From Rhodococcus opacus B4 (lineage in GTDB: Bacteria; Actinomycetota; Actinomycetes; Mycobacteriales; Mycobacteriaceae): a DNA stretch of 64,000 bases. The notes under the pieces are model-generated. The model saw nothing but the letters and a program-made list of their open reading frames with translations, ran no database searches and was not told where the DNA came from. The translations under genes were made by a program, and so were the position numbers. The stretch is taken from positions 7,378,001 through 7,442,000 of the forward strand of contig NC_012522.1 of the NCBI RefSeq assembly GCF_000010805.1, given 5' to 3'. Shown here piece after piece: positions 21,576 to 29,323 of the stretch; position 1 is the first letter of the stretch; each line of letters starts with the position of its first letter.

Positions 21576-21644
21576 CGCGCCACGATCCTTTCCAAGCGCG
21601 CCGTGGCATAGTCGGCTCGGGTGGGGTTTCACGAAGGGATCAGC

Positions 21645-22871
21645 ATGGCGTCGGCACTGTGGCACGGATTCGCGGACATGGGTGCAGTGGAACAGAAGGG
21701 CGCCTTCGTGGTGTCCCGCGGCGAGGGTGCGTACATCTGGGACGATCGCGGCAACCGTTACCTCGACGCGACGGCGGGTCTGTGGTTCACGAACGTGGGG
21801 CACGGCCGCGCGGAGATCGCGGACGCCGTCGCGGAGCAGTTGCGGACCGTGGCCCATTTCTCGAATTTCGGTGACTTCGTTCCCGAGACGACCGCGACGC
21901 TGGCCGATCGGCTCGCGGCCATCGCACCGGTGCCGGGCAGCAAGATCTTCCTCACCTCGGGTGGTTCGGACTCCGTGGACACGGCGGCCAAGCTCGCCCG
22001 CCGCTACTGGCACGAAATGGGCAAGCCGTCCAAGACGATCGTGGTCGGCCGTCAGAAGGCCTACCACGGGATGCACGTGGCGGGAACCGCGCTGGCGGGA
22101 ATCCCCGCCAATCGCGAGGGCTACGGCGAATTGATGCCCGACAGCGCCACCGTCGCGTGGAACGACGCCAAGGGACTGCTCGAGCTGATCGAGAAGGTGG
22201 GTGCGGACACGATCGCCGCGTTCTTCTGCGAGCCCGTCATCGGCGCGGGCGGCGTGTACCTGCCGCCGGAGGGCTACCTCGCGGAGGTCCGCGACATCTG
22301 CCGCGAGCACGACATCCTGTTCGTGGTCGACGAAGTGGTCACGGGATTCGGCCGCATCGGCGGCGACTGGTTCGCGTCGACGCGATTCGACCTCCAGCCC
22401 GACATGATGACGACGGCGAAGGGCCTCACCTCCGGGTACGTCCCGATGGGTGCGGTGTTCATCGCCCCGCGCGTGGCCGAGCCGTTCTTCGCCGGCGGGG
22501 TCTGGTGGCGGCACGGGTACACCTACGGTGGGCACGCGGGTGCCGCCGCGGCGGCTCTCGCCAACCTCGACATCATCGAGCGCGAGAACCTACTGGCGGA
22601 GTCCAAGCGACTGGAGTCGTCACTGCACGAGTACCTCGCGCCCCTCGCCGACCATCCGCGAGTCGAGGAAGTGCGCAGCGGTCTCGGTGCGGTTGCGGCC
22701 GTGCAACTGGCCGATCCGGCGGAAGCGCTCCCGTTCGTGAACACGTTGCGTGAACACGGGATCTCGGGGCGCGCCGCCGGTCAGGGCGCCATGCAGATCT
22801 CGCCGGCGTTCGTGATGACGGACGAGCAGGTCGCTCAGCTCGCAAACGGGATCCGCCGGGCCCTGGGCTGA
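21645..22871 (+). CDS. Class III (omega) aminotransferase
   Basis: A 408-residue PLP-dependent fold-type I aminotransferase. Key residues: Asp229 (FVVDEVVTGFGR) contacts the PLP pyridine nitrogen and Lys259 (TTAKGLTSGYVP) should form the Schiff base; SGGSDSVDTAAKLAR near 105 binds the phosphate and YHGMHVAGT near 140 stacks on the ring. Such enzymes move an amino group from omega-amino acids or amines to pyruvate or 2-oxoglutarate. ATG with AAGGGA upstream chosen over a GTG 24 bases earlier. Likely in one unit with the MHS transporter. The 407-residue length and sequence suit taurine/beta-alanine/putrescine-type enzymes, but the substrate is undetermined. Confidence 0.88.
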   Translation: MASALWHGFADMGAVEQKGAFVVSRGEGAYIWDDRGNRYLDATAGLWFTNVGHGRAEIADAVAEQLRTVAHFSNFGDFVPETTATLADRLAAIAPVPGSKIFLTSGGSDSVDTAAKLARRYWHEMGKPSKTIVVGRQKAYHGMHVAGTALAGIPANREGYGELMPDSATVAWNDAKGLLELIEKVGADTIAAFFCEPVIGAGGVYLPPEGYLAEVRDICREHDILFVVDEVVTGFGRIGGDWFASTRFDLQPDMMTTAKGLTSGYVPMGAVFIAPRVAEPFFAGGVWWRHGYTYGGHAGAAAAALANLDIIERENLLAESKRLESSLHEYLAPLADHPRVEEVRSGLGAVAAVQLADPAEALPFVNTLREHGISGRAAGQGAMQISPAFVMTDEQVAQLANGIRRALG

Positions 22872-23137
22872 TCGGTTCCGGTGCCCCGCCTGCGAAAGCG
22901 GTGCAGGGCACCGGTGACCCGGTCCCGCCACGTGGGCGGGGTCAGGTCGATCTCCTGCTGCCCGTCGTGCGCCGCGTACGCACGGGTGTAGCGCTCGTGG
23001 AGGCGCGCCCGAACCTCGTCGGGCGTGTACGCCTTGCGTTGTCGATCCGCTCGCACCGCGACGACACCGGTCGCGGCGACACCCACCACACCGGCGAGTC
23101 CGAGAAGTTTCCACCATTGCCTGCCACGCGGTCGCAT
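22835..23137 (-). CDS. Small membrane-anchored hypothetical protein
   Basis: A 100-residue protein with an Arg-rich start, one membrane segment (about 9-27) and a polar, basic remainder with a coiled region near TPDEVRARLHERYTRAY. Nothing catalytic is visible. Its 3' end is antisense to the last 37 bases of the aminotransferase gene and it diverges from the NlpC/P60-like gene across 18 bases. Codon use (GC-rich third positions) and the membrane segment support it as real, but it could not be linked to a named family. Confidence 0.55.
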   Translation of the reverse strand: MRPRGRQWWKLLGLAGVVGVAATGVVAVRADRQRKAYTPDEVRARLHERYTRAYAAHDGQQEIDLTPPTWRDRVTGALHRFRRRGTGTDQPRARRIPFAS

Positions 23138-23155
23138 CCTTCTAGGCTAGGGCCC

Positions 23156-23872
23156 ATGGACGCGCCACGGCACACGGACGCACGACGACACGGATCCACC
23201 ATCGACCTCGACGCCGCGGTCGAGGTCACCCGCACCGGCGACATCTGGATCTTCCGCGGAGAGTCCCCGGCCGACAGGGCCATTCAGACGCTGACGAACA
23301 GTCCGGTCAACCACGTCGGCATGTCGGTGGTCCTCGAGGACCTACCGCCGCTGATGTGGCACGCCGAGCTCGGGCATTCGTTGCAGGACATGTGGACGGG
23401 CCGGTTCCAGCGGGGTGTGCAACTCCACGACCTGCGCGCCGCGGTCCAGGTGTGGGGTGCGCGGTACGGGCAGCGGGGATGGCTGCGTCAGCTCGCCGAA
23501 CCCGCGACACCGCAGCAGGAGGACGCGCTGCTGCGGGCCATCGCGCGGCTTGACGGAACGCCGTTCCCGTCCACCGCGAAACTCGCGTCGCGGTGGTTCG
23601 GCGGGCGGCTGCCCAGGTCGCGCCGTCGCCGGGAGCAGTCGGCGAGCCTCGAAAGCGCCTATTGCGCCGAGGTGGTTGCGCAGACGTACGAGGAGATGGG
23701 TCTGATCAGCGGGCGCAGGCGCACCAACTGGTACGACCCCGGCAAGTTCTGGAGCGGCGACCGGCTTCCCCTCGCTCCCGGTGTGACGCTGGGCCGGGAG
23801 ATCGAGGTCGGACTGAGCGAGTCCGATCTCGCCGCGGGGCGGAGCAGGCGGTCGCCGTCAGAGGGTGCGTGA
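23156..23872 (+). CDS. Permuted NlpC/P60 (YiiX-like) cysteine hydrolase
   Basis: A 238-residue protein of the circularly permuted NlpC/P60 group. GDIWIFRGESPADRAIQ followed by NSPVNHVGM (His53) and, far downstream, ESAYCAEVVAQTYEEMG (Cys170) give the order His before Cys expected for the permuted fold, as in E. coli YiiX. Such enzymes are thought to hydrolyse amide or ester bonds in lipids or peptides rather than peptidoglycan stems. No signal peptide is visible, so it is probably cytoplasmic or membrane-peripheral. An Arg-rich insertion lies near 150-160. It overlaps the convergent phzF-like gene by 15 bases. Confidence 0.72.
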   Translation: MDAPRHTDARRHGSTIDLDAAVEVTRTGDIWIFRGESPADRAIQTLTNSPVNHVGMSVVLEDLPPLMWHAELGHSLQDMWTGRFQRGVQLHDLRAAVQVWGARYGQRGWLRQLAEPATPQQEDALLRAIARLDGTPFPSTAKLASRWFGGRLPRSRRRREQSASLESAYCAEVVAQTYEEMGLISGRRRTNWYDPGKFWSGDRLPLAPGVTLGREIEVGLSESDLAAGRSRRSPSEGA

Positions 23873-24538
23873 CTTCTCGGGGTGTACCCGTCCGCCGACC
23901 TCGATCCAGCCGGCGGGGTCGTATGTGGTGCGCAGCTCGGACCCTTTGCCCTGGGTGATCAGGAGCGCGTGCCGCAGGTGCGCGGTGATCCGGACGGCAG
24001 CTGCTCCGGTGGCCTCGTCCTCGGTGATGCCCATGTCCGGGGCGAACATTCGCGACCGGATCGAATGCTCGACCTTGTCGGTCCAGGCCCACAGGTAGTG
24101 GTGCCCGGCGCCGAACTTCTTCGGGTCGGCAGCCTGAACCTCGCGCACGCTGCCCATGGGGTACAGCGAGAACTCCGGCGCCCACTCCGGCCGGGCCCGC
24201 ACCCAGGTGATAGCGCCGGAACGCCGGGTGGTGACGGGGCCGGCGGGGACGTCGAGTGTCGTGACGGCGGCGCCGCGTTCGTGCAACCACCAGGACAGTC
24301 CGACGATGGGATGTCCGGCGAAGGGCAGTTCGGTGGTGGGGGTGAAGATCTGGGCACGCGCGTGCTCGTCACCGGGCCCGGGGAGGTCGACGAAGATCGT
24401 CTCGCTGTATCCGAGTGTGGCGGCGACGGACTGCCGATCCTCGGGTGGGACGGCCGAGGAGTCGACGATGCCGAGCGGATTGCCGTGGCGTCCTTTGTCG
24501 TCGGTGAACACCCGGACGACGTCTACGTGGATGGGCAT
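23858..24538 (-). CDS. PhzF-family epimerase/isomerase-like protein
   Basis: A 226-residue PhzF-type protein, somewhat shorter than the usual 260-290 residues because the second half is compact. Landmarks are VVRVFTDDKGRHGNPLGIV at the start, the conserved catalytic glutamate Glu46 (GYSETIFV), and the paired FAGHPIVGLSWWL near 75 and ITEDEATGAAAVRI near 175. The family catalyses proton shifts in phenazine precursors and other metabolites, though most members have unknown substrates. In M. tuberculosis the comparable gene (Rv2716) lies in this same lexA-to-ideR interval. It diverges from oxyR. Confidence 0.82.
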   Translation of the reverse strand: MPIHVDVVRVFTDDKGRHGNPLGIVDSSAVPPEDRQSVAATLGYSETIFVDLPGPGDEHARAQIFTPTTELPFAGHPIVGLSWWLHERGAAVTTLDVPAGPVTTRRSGAITWVRARPEWAPEFSLYPMGSVREVQAADPKKFGAGHHYLWAWTDKVEHSIRSRMFAPDMGITEDEATGAAAVRITAHLRHALLITQGKGSELRTTYDPAGWIEVGGRVHPEKSRTL

Positions 24539-24625
24539 TGACGCACCTTATCGCTCCCGGGGTTCCCGCATCGTGCAGGAACCGGCCGAAAGGCCGAGGC
24601 GATGGAACGCACTACGCTGATAGGC

Positions 24626-25549
24626 ATGGCCGATCAGAGTTATCAACCCACACTGTCGCAGCTGCGTGCATTCGTCGCAGTCGCGGAGTATCGCCATTTC
24701 GGCACGGCGGCAGCACGATTGAGTGTGAGCCAACCCACTCTGTCGCAGTCGCTGGCCGCCCTGGAGAACGGGCTCGGTGTGCAGCTCATCGAGCGCAGCA
24801 CCCGGCGCGTCCTCGTCACCGCGGCGGGGGAGCGGCTCCTCGGTCAGGCCAAGGTCATCCTCGAGGCCGCGGACGGTTTCGTCGCGACGGCCGCGGGTGT
24901 CGGCGACCGGTTGGCCGGCCCCTTGCGGATCGGACTCATTCCCACCGTCGCCCCCTACGTGCTGCCCGCCCTGCTGCCGGCGCTGCGCGAGGAGATGCCC
25001 GCACTGGAACCGCAGGTCGTCGAGGACCAGACGGCGCGACTTCTCGAGGCGCTGCGCGTCGGCTCGCTCGACGTCGCGGTGCTGGCCCTGCCGAGCGGTG
25101 TCAGCGGGTTCGTCGACATCCCCCTGTACACGGAAGATTTCGTGATGGTCGTCCCGAAGGGGCACCCGCTGGCCGGCCGCACCGACATCTCGCCGCCGAT
25201 GCTGGACGAGTTGCCCCTCCTGCTGCTCGACGAGGGGCACTGCCTGCGCGACCAGACCCTCGACCTGTGCCGCTCGGTGGACGCGCATCCGGTGGCGGGC
25301 GACACCCGCGCCACGTCGCTGTCGACGGTGGTGCAGTGCGTCGCCGGTGGACTCGGCGTGACCCTGGTGCCGGAATCCGCCGTCGCGGTGGAGACCGGAC
25401 GGGGTCCGCTCGCGACCGCCCGCTTCGCCGCCCCTGCACCCGGTCGCACGATCGGCCTCGTGTTCCGGTCGTCGAGTGCGCGCGCGGACGACTACGGGCA
25501 ACTCGCCCGCCTGTTCACGAAGACGTTGCCGGTGGGTGCGCCCGTCTGA
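24626..25549 (+). CDS. oxyR: Hydrogen-peroxide-sensing regulator OxyR
   Basis: A 307-residue LysR-type regulator. The N-terminal helix-turn-helix is at about 8-65 (LSQLRAFVAVAEYRHFGTAA, then SVSQPTLSQSLAALE). The regulatory domain carries two cysteines, Cys206 (DEGHC) and Cys215 (TLDLC), nine residues apart exactly like the redox pair of E. coli OxyR (199/208), so peroxide sensing by disulfide formation is expected. The start at MADQSYQP matches mycobacterial OxyR N-termini better than an ATG eight codons earlier. Unusually for this order, no ahpC or katG gene is adjacent; neighbours are a PhzF-like gene and an HTH-less LysR domain protein. Confidence 0.9.
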   Translation: MADQSYQPTLSQLRAFVAVAEYRHFGTAAARLSVSQPTLSQSLAALENGLGVQLIERSTRRVLVTAAGERLLGQAKVILEAADGFVATAAGVGDRLAGPLRIGLIPTVAPYVLPALLPALREEMPALEPQVVEDQTARLLEALRVGSLDVAVLALPSGVSGFVDIPLYTEDFVMVVPKGHPLAGRTDISPPMLDELPLLLLDEGHCLRDQTLDLCRSVDAHPVAGDTRATSLSTVVQCVAGGLGVTLVPESAVAVETGRGPLATARFAAPAPGRTIGLVFRSSSARADDYGQLARLFTKTLPVGAPV

Positions 25550-25559
25550 GTGCCGGGGG

Positions 25560-26312
25560 TCAGGACCGCCGCCGCGGTTTGCCCTTCGTGCCACCCCCCT
25601 TCTTGCCACTCTTGGGTTTGCCGCCCTTGGCTCCGGTGCCGGGGCGGGGCGTCCTCGCCGCCGCGGCGGGGCGCTTCTTCTTCGGCTCGGCCGCCGCCGG
25701 GGCGCGCCCGCGGGAGCTGTTGACGGTGCGACCCCGCACGATGCCGATGAACTCCTCCACCAGTTCGGTGGTCTCGTCCTCGGGCCACGACAGGGCGATC
25801 CGCGACTCCGGGCCGTCCGACAGCGTCCGGTAGACGAGGTCCTTGCGATGGTGGAGCCGGGCGAGCGACTGCGGGACGACGAGCAGCCCGACGCCTGCGG
25901 CGACCAGTTCGATCGCGTCGGCCGTCGTGGCCGGACGGTCCGCGGCGGGCAATCCCGGCACCCGGTCCCACACGAGGACGTCGTCGAGGGGGTGCTGGAT
26001 GATCTCGTCGGCCAGGTCCGCGATCGACACCTCGTCCACCGCCGCCACGACGTGGTCCTTCGGTGCCACGACCACCGGGATCTCGGTGTATAGGGGGATG
26101 GCACTGAGACCGGTCCGGTCGATCGGCAGCCGCACCAGGCCCACGTCCGCACTCCGGCCGCGCAAATGATCGGGCGCGTCCGCGGCCGTCACCGGGACGA
26201 GGGTGAGCGGGACGTCGGGCAGCCGTTCGGTCCAGATGCGCACCCACTTGGTGGGGGTCACGCCCGGGACATACGCGAGCCGGAACGATGGGGATGCATC
26301 CGCGTCTGTCAC
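25560..26312 (-). CDS. LysR-type effector-binding domain protein without DNA-binding domain, Lys/Arg-rich tail
   Basis: A 250-residue protein whose first 195 residues form a LysR substrate-binding domain (FRLAYVPGVTPTKWVRIW at the start, DVGLVRLPIDRTGLSAIPLY near 60, AIELVAAGVGLLVVPQSLAR near 135) but which has no helix-turn-helix. The last 50 residues are a low-complexity basic tail rich in Pro-Lys and Gly-Lys, like eukaryotic histone H1 or mycobacterial HupB tails. A GTG start is used. It converges on oxyR (10 bases) and diverges from the DUF5997 gene (58 bases), a pairing seen in other actinobacteria as I recall. It may bind a ligand and DNA non-specifically; function unknown. Confidence 0.75.
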   Translation of the reverse strand: MTDADASPSFRLAYVPGVTPTKWVRIWTERLPDVPLTLVPVTAADAPDHLRGRSADVGLVRLPIDRTGLSAIPLYTEIPVVVAPKDHVVAAVDEVSIADLADEIIQHPLDDVLVWDRVPGLPAADRPATTADAIELVAAGVGLLVVPQSLARLHHRKDLVYRTLSDGPESRIALSWPEDETTELVEEFIGIVRGRTVNSSRGRAPAAAEPKKKRPAAAARTPRPGTGAKGGKPKSGKKGGGTKGKPRRRS

Positions 26313-26357
26313 TCCGTCAGGCTACCGGCCTTGGTCAACGGCACCGCACACGCTCGT

Positions 26358-26370
26358 TACTCTTGACACC
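26358..26370 (+). promoter_or_regulatory. Leaderless-type -10 element of the DUF5997 gene
   Basis: TACTCT (26358-26363) ends 7 bases before the ATG, the spacing that puts the transcription start on the A of the start codon. There is no ribosome binding site in between. Confidence 0.55.
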
Positions 26371-26775
26371 ATGACGTCGCACAAGAGCCCTCAGACTATG
26401 AAGCCCGCCACCGCGGCGAAGAAGCTGGGTGTGTACCTCGAGGCCACCCCCGCGGAGTTCCAGGAGGGTGTAGTCTCCCGCGACGAGCTCGGCGCACTGC
26501 AGAGCGATCCGCCGGCGTGGCTGCTCGAGCTGCGCCGCAACGGCCCGCACCCGCGTCCCGTGGTCGCGGCGAAGCTGGGGGTGTCCATCGCGGGCCTCGC
26601 GCGCGGCGGTATCACCGAGGCACTCACCACCGAGCAGATCGACGCACTCATGGCGGACCGCCCCGAATGGCTGCAGCAGGAGCGCGCCACCCAGGCCGAG
26701 GTCCGCAAGGAGACCGTGCGCATCAAGGAGAAGAACGCGGCGCGGCGTGATCAGCCCCGCCGGCCGCGTTCCTGA
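26371..26775 (+). CDS. DUF5997 family protein
   Basis: A 134-residue soluble protein matching my memory of the DUF5997 family: KPATAAKKLGVYLEATPAEFQ near the start, RDELGALQSDPPAWLLELRRNGPHPRPVVA in the middle, and a charged C-terminal helix rich in Lys/Arg/Glu. The LGVSIAGLARGGI segment looks like a possible helix-turn-helix, so nucleic-acid binding is conceivable but not shown. Probably translated from a leaderless mRNA. It ends 3 bases before the convergent helicase gene. Confidence 0.8.
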   Translation: MTSHKSPQTMKPATAAKKLGVYLEATPAEFQEGVVSRDELGALQSDPPAWLLELRRNGPHPRPVVAAKLGVSIAGLARGGITEALTTEQIDALMADRPEWLQQERATQAEVRKETVRIKEKNAARRDQPRRPRS

Positions 26776-26778
26776 CCG

Positions 26779-29283
26779 CTAACCCTCGACGATGCTGAGC
26801 TCGTCGAAGATCACTTCACCGGCCGCGTCGGACTCGGGCAGGTCCACGACCGCCGTCAACGCCCACCCGTGATCACGCTGCGGGTCCTCGAGGACCTGCC
26901 GGACCCGCCACAGCTCGGGCGCGGTCTCCACCTGGAACAGCTGGGGGCCGCGCGCCGAGGGGCCGGTGCCGAGGGAGTCGTATTCGTCGAAGTACGGCTG
27001 GAGCTGGTCCTCCCACTCGTCGGCGTCGATGCCGTCGTCGAGTCCCTCCAGTTCGGCCCACCGCCGCCGCGACGCGAGTTCGATGCGCCGGAACATGGCG
27101 TTGCGCACCATCACCCGGAACGCCCGGGTGTTGGCCGAGATCGGGCGCGGCACGTCGGCGCCGAACGCGACCTGCTGGTCGTCGCCCTCGGCGCCGGGGT
27201 CGGTGAGTTGCTCCCACTCGTCGAGCAGGCTCGAATCGACCTGGCGGATCAGCTCGCCCAGCCACTCGATGAGGTCGTCGAGTTCCTCCGTCCGGGCCTC
27301 GGTCGGAACCGTCTGGCGCAGTGCGCGATACGCGTCCGCGAGATACCGGAGCACGAGCCCTTCCGAGCGGGCCAGACCGTAGTGGCTGACCATTTCGGCG
27401 AACGTCATGGCCCGCTCGACCATGTCCCGCACCACCGACTTGGGCGACAGCGCGAACTCCGTGATCCACGGATGCCCACCCCGGTACATCTCGAACGCCG
27501 GGAACAACAGCTCCGCGAGAGGCTTGGGCCAGGTGACCTCCTCGAGCAGTTCCATGCGTTCCTCGTACTCGATCCCGTCGGCCTTCATCTGCGCGACCGC
27601 CTCACCGCGGGCGAAGTGCTGCTGCGCCATGAGGACTTGCCGCGGGTCGTCGAGGGTCGACTCGATCACCGACACCACATCCAGTGCATAGGAATCGGAT
27701 TCGACGTCGAGGAGTTCGAGGGCGGCCAGGGCGAACGGGGACAGCGGCTGGTTGAGCGCGAAGTCCCGCTGGAGTTCCATCGTGAGCCGGGCCATGCGGC
27801 CGTCGGCGTCGGGTTCGTCGAGTCGCTGCACGACGCCGGCGTCGATCAGCCCGCGGTACAACGACAGCGCCTTGAGGATGTGCTTGCGCTGCGCCGGCCG
27901 GGACTCGTGATTGTCCTCCAGGAGGTGCCGCATCGACTCGAAGCAGTTGCCCGGTCGTGCGATCACGTTGAGCAGCATGGAGTTCGACACGGAGAACCGC
28001 GAGACGAGCGGTTCCGGCGACGCGGCGACGAGGCGATCGAACGTGGCCTCGCCCCACGAGACGAATCCGTCCGGCGCCTTCTTGCGCTGTACCTTGCGGC
28101 GTTTCTTCGGGTCGTCGCCCGCCTTGGCCAGCGCCCGCAGGTTCTCGACCTCGTGTTCGGGGGCCTGCACGACCACCGTGCCCAGGGTGTCGTAGCCGGC
28201 GCGTCCCGCGCGTCCCGCGATCTGGTGGAACTCGCGGGCCCGCAGGTGCCGCGTGCGGGTGCCGTCGAACTTGGTCAGCCCGGTCAGCAGCACGGTGCGG
28301 ATGGGGACGTTGATCCCCACGCCGAGAGTGTCGGTTCCGCAGATGACCTTCAGCAGGCCGTCCTGCGCCAGTTTCTCGATGAGGCGCCGGTACTTCGGCA
28401 GCATGCCCGCGTGGTGGACGCCGATACCGTGCCGGACGAGACGCGAGAGCGTCTTGCCGAAGCCTGTGGTGAACCGGAAACCGCCGAGGGCGTCGGCGAT
28501 GGCGTCCTTCTCCTCGCGCGAGCAGAAGTTGACACTGGTCAGGGCCTGGGCGCGTTCCAGGGCGGCGGCCTGGGTGAAGTGCACGACGTACACCGGGGCC
28601 TGATTGGTGGTCACCAGTTCCTCGATCGTCTCGCTCACGGGCGTCGTCGCGTACGAGAACATCAGCGGAACGGGACGCTCGGTGCCCGCCACGACGGTCG
28701 TGGGCCGCCCGGTCCGGCGGGTGAGGTCGGACGAGAAGAAGTCGACCTCCCCGAGGGTGGCCGACATGAGGAGGAACTGGGCGTGGGGGAGTTCGACGAG
28801 GGGGACCTGCCACGCCCAGCCGCGGTCGGGTTCGGAGTAGAAGTGGAACTCGTCCATCACGACCTGGCCGATGTCGGAGTCGGGGCCCTCGCGCAGCGCG
28901 AGGTTCGCGACGATCTCGGCGGTCGCGCAGATGATCGGAGCCCGCGAATTGACGGCGGCGTCACCGGTCATCATGCCGACGTTCTCCGCGCCGAACACCT
29001 CGCACAGGGCGAAGAACTTCTCGCTGACAAGGGCTTTGATCGGGGCCGTGTAGAACGTGCGCCTGCCGGTGGCCATGGCGTAGAAGTGGGCGCCGACCGC
29101 CACCATCGACTTGCCGGATCCGGTGGGCGTCGCCAGGATCACGTTGGCCCCGGACACCAGCTCCATGACGGATTCTTCCTGGGCGGGATAGAGCGTCAGT
29201 CCTCGTTCTTCGGTCCAGGAGGTGAAGGCGTCGAAAACGGAATCGGAATCCGCGTTCTCGGGGAGCAGGTCGGAGAGAAGCAC
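26779..29283 (-). CDS. Ski2-like DEAD/DEAH-box helicase with DUF3516 C-terminus
   Basis: An 834-residue superfamily 2 helicase. Walker A is TPTGSGKS at 52-59, the Walker B box is DEFH at 144-147, SAT occurs in FLLMSATLGEVDFF, and motif VI is HQIAGRAGRAGYD near 365. The remainder (about 430-830) matches the actinobacterial DUF3516 region rather than the C-terminus of HelY or Mtr4. It is presumably an RNA or DNA unwinding enzyme; its substrate is unknown. It lies alone between DUF5997 (convergent) and the Rv2715-like hydrolase (same strand, 40 bases upstream). Confidence 0.88.
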   Translation of the reverse strand: MLLSDLLPENADSDSVFDAFTSWTEERGLTLYPAQEESVMELVSGANVILATPTGSGKSMVAVGAHFYAMATGRRTFYTAPIKALVSEKFFALCEVFGAENVGMMTGDAAVNSRAPIICATAEIVANLALREGPDSDIGQVVMDEFHFYSEPDRGWAWQVPLVELPHAQFLLMSATLGEVDFFSSDLTRRTGRPTTVVAGTERPVPLMFSYATTPVSETIEELVTTNQAPVYVVHFTQAAALERAQALTSVNFCSREEKDAIADALGGFRFTTGFGKTLSRLVRHGIGVHHAGMLPKYRRLIEKLAQDGLLKVICGTDTLGVGINVPIRTVLLTGLTKFDGTRTRHLRAREFHQIAGRAGRAGYDTLGTVVVQAPEHEVENLRALAKAGDDPKKRRKVQRKKAPDGFVSWGEATFDRLVAASPEPLVSRFSVSNSMLLNVIARPGNCFESMRHLLEDNHESRPAQRKHILKALSLYRGLIDAGVVQRLDEPDADGRMARLTMELQRDFALNQPLSPFALAALELLDVESDSYALDVVSVIESTLDDPRQVLMAQQHFARGEAVAQMKADGIEYEERMELLEEVTWPKPLAELLFPAFEMYRGGHPWITEFALSPKSVVRDMVERAMTFAEMVSHYGLARSEGLVLRYLADAYRALRQTVPTEARTEELDDLIEWLGELIRQVDSSLLDEWEQLTDPGAEGDDQQVAFGADVPRPISANTRAFRVMVRNAMFRRIELASRRRWAELEGLDDGIDADEWEDQLQPYFDEYDSLGTGPSARGPQLFQVETAPELWRVRQVLEDPQRDHGWALTAVVDLPESDAAGEVIFDELSIVEG

Positions 29284-29323
29284 TGCTACAGGCTAGCCGG
29301 ACGGCCGCGCGCCGCTGCCGGGC

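Noticed and set aside
20211..22871. Horizontally acquired island
   Set aside because: No insertion sequence, attachment site, tRNA or obvious change in base composition flanks it; the insertion relative to mycobacteria could equally be a loss there.
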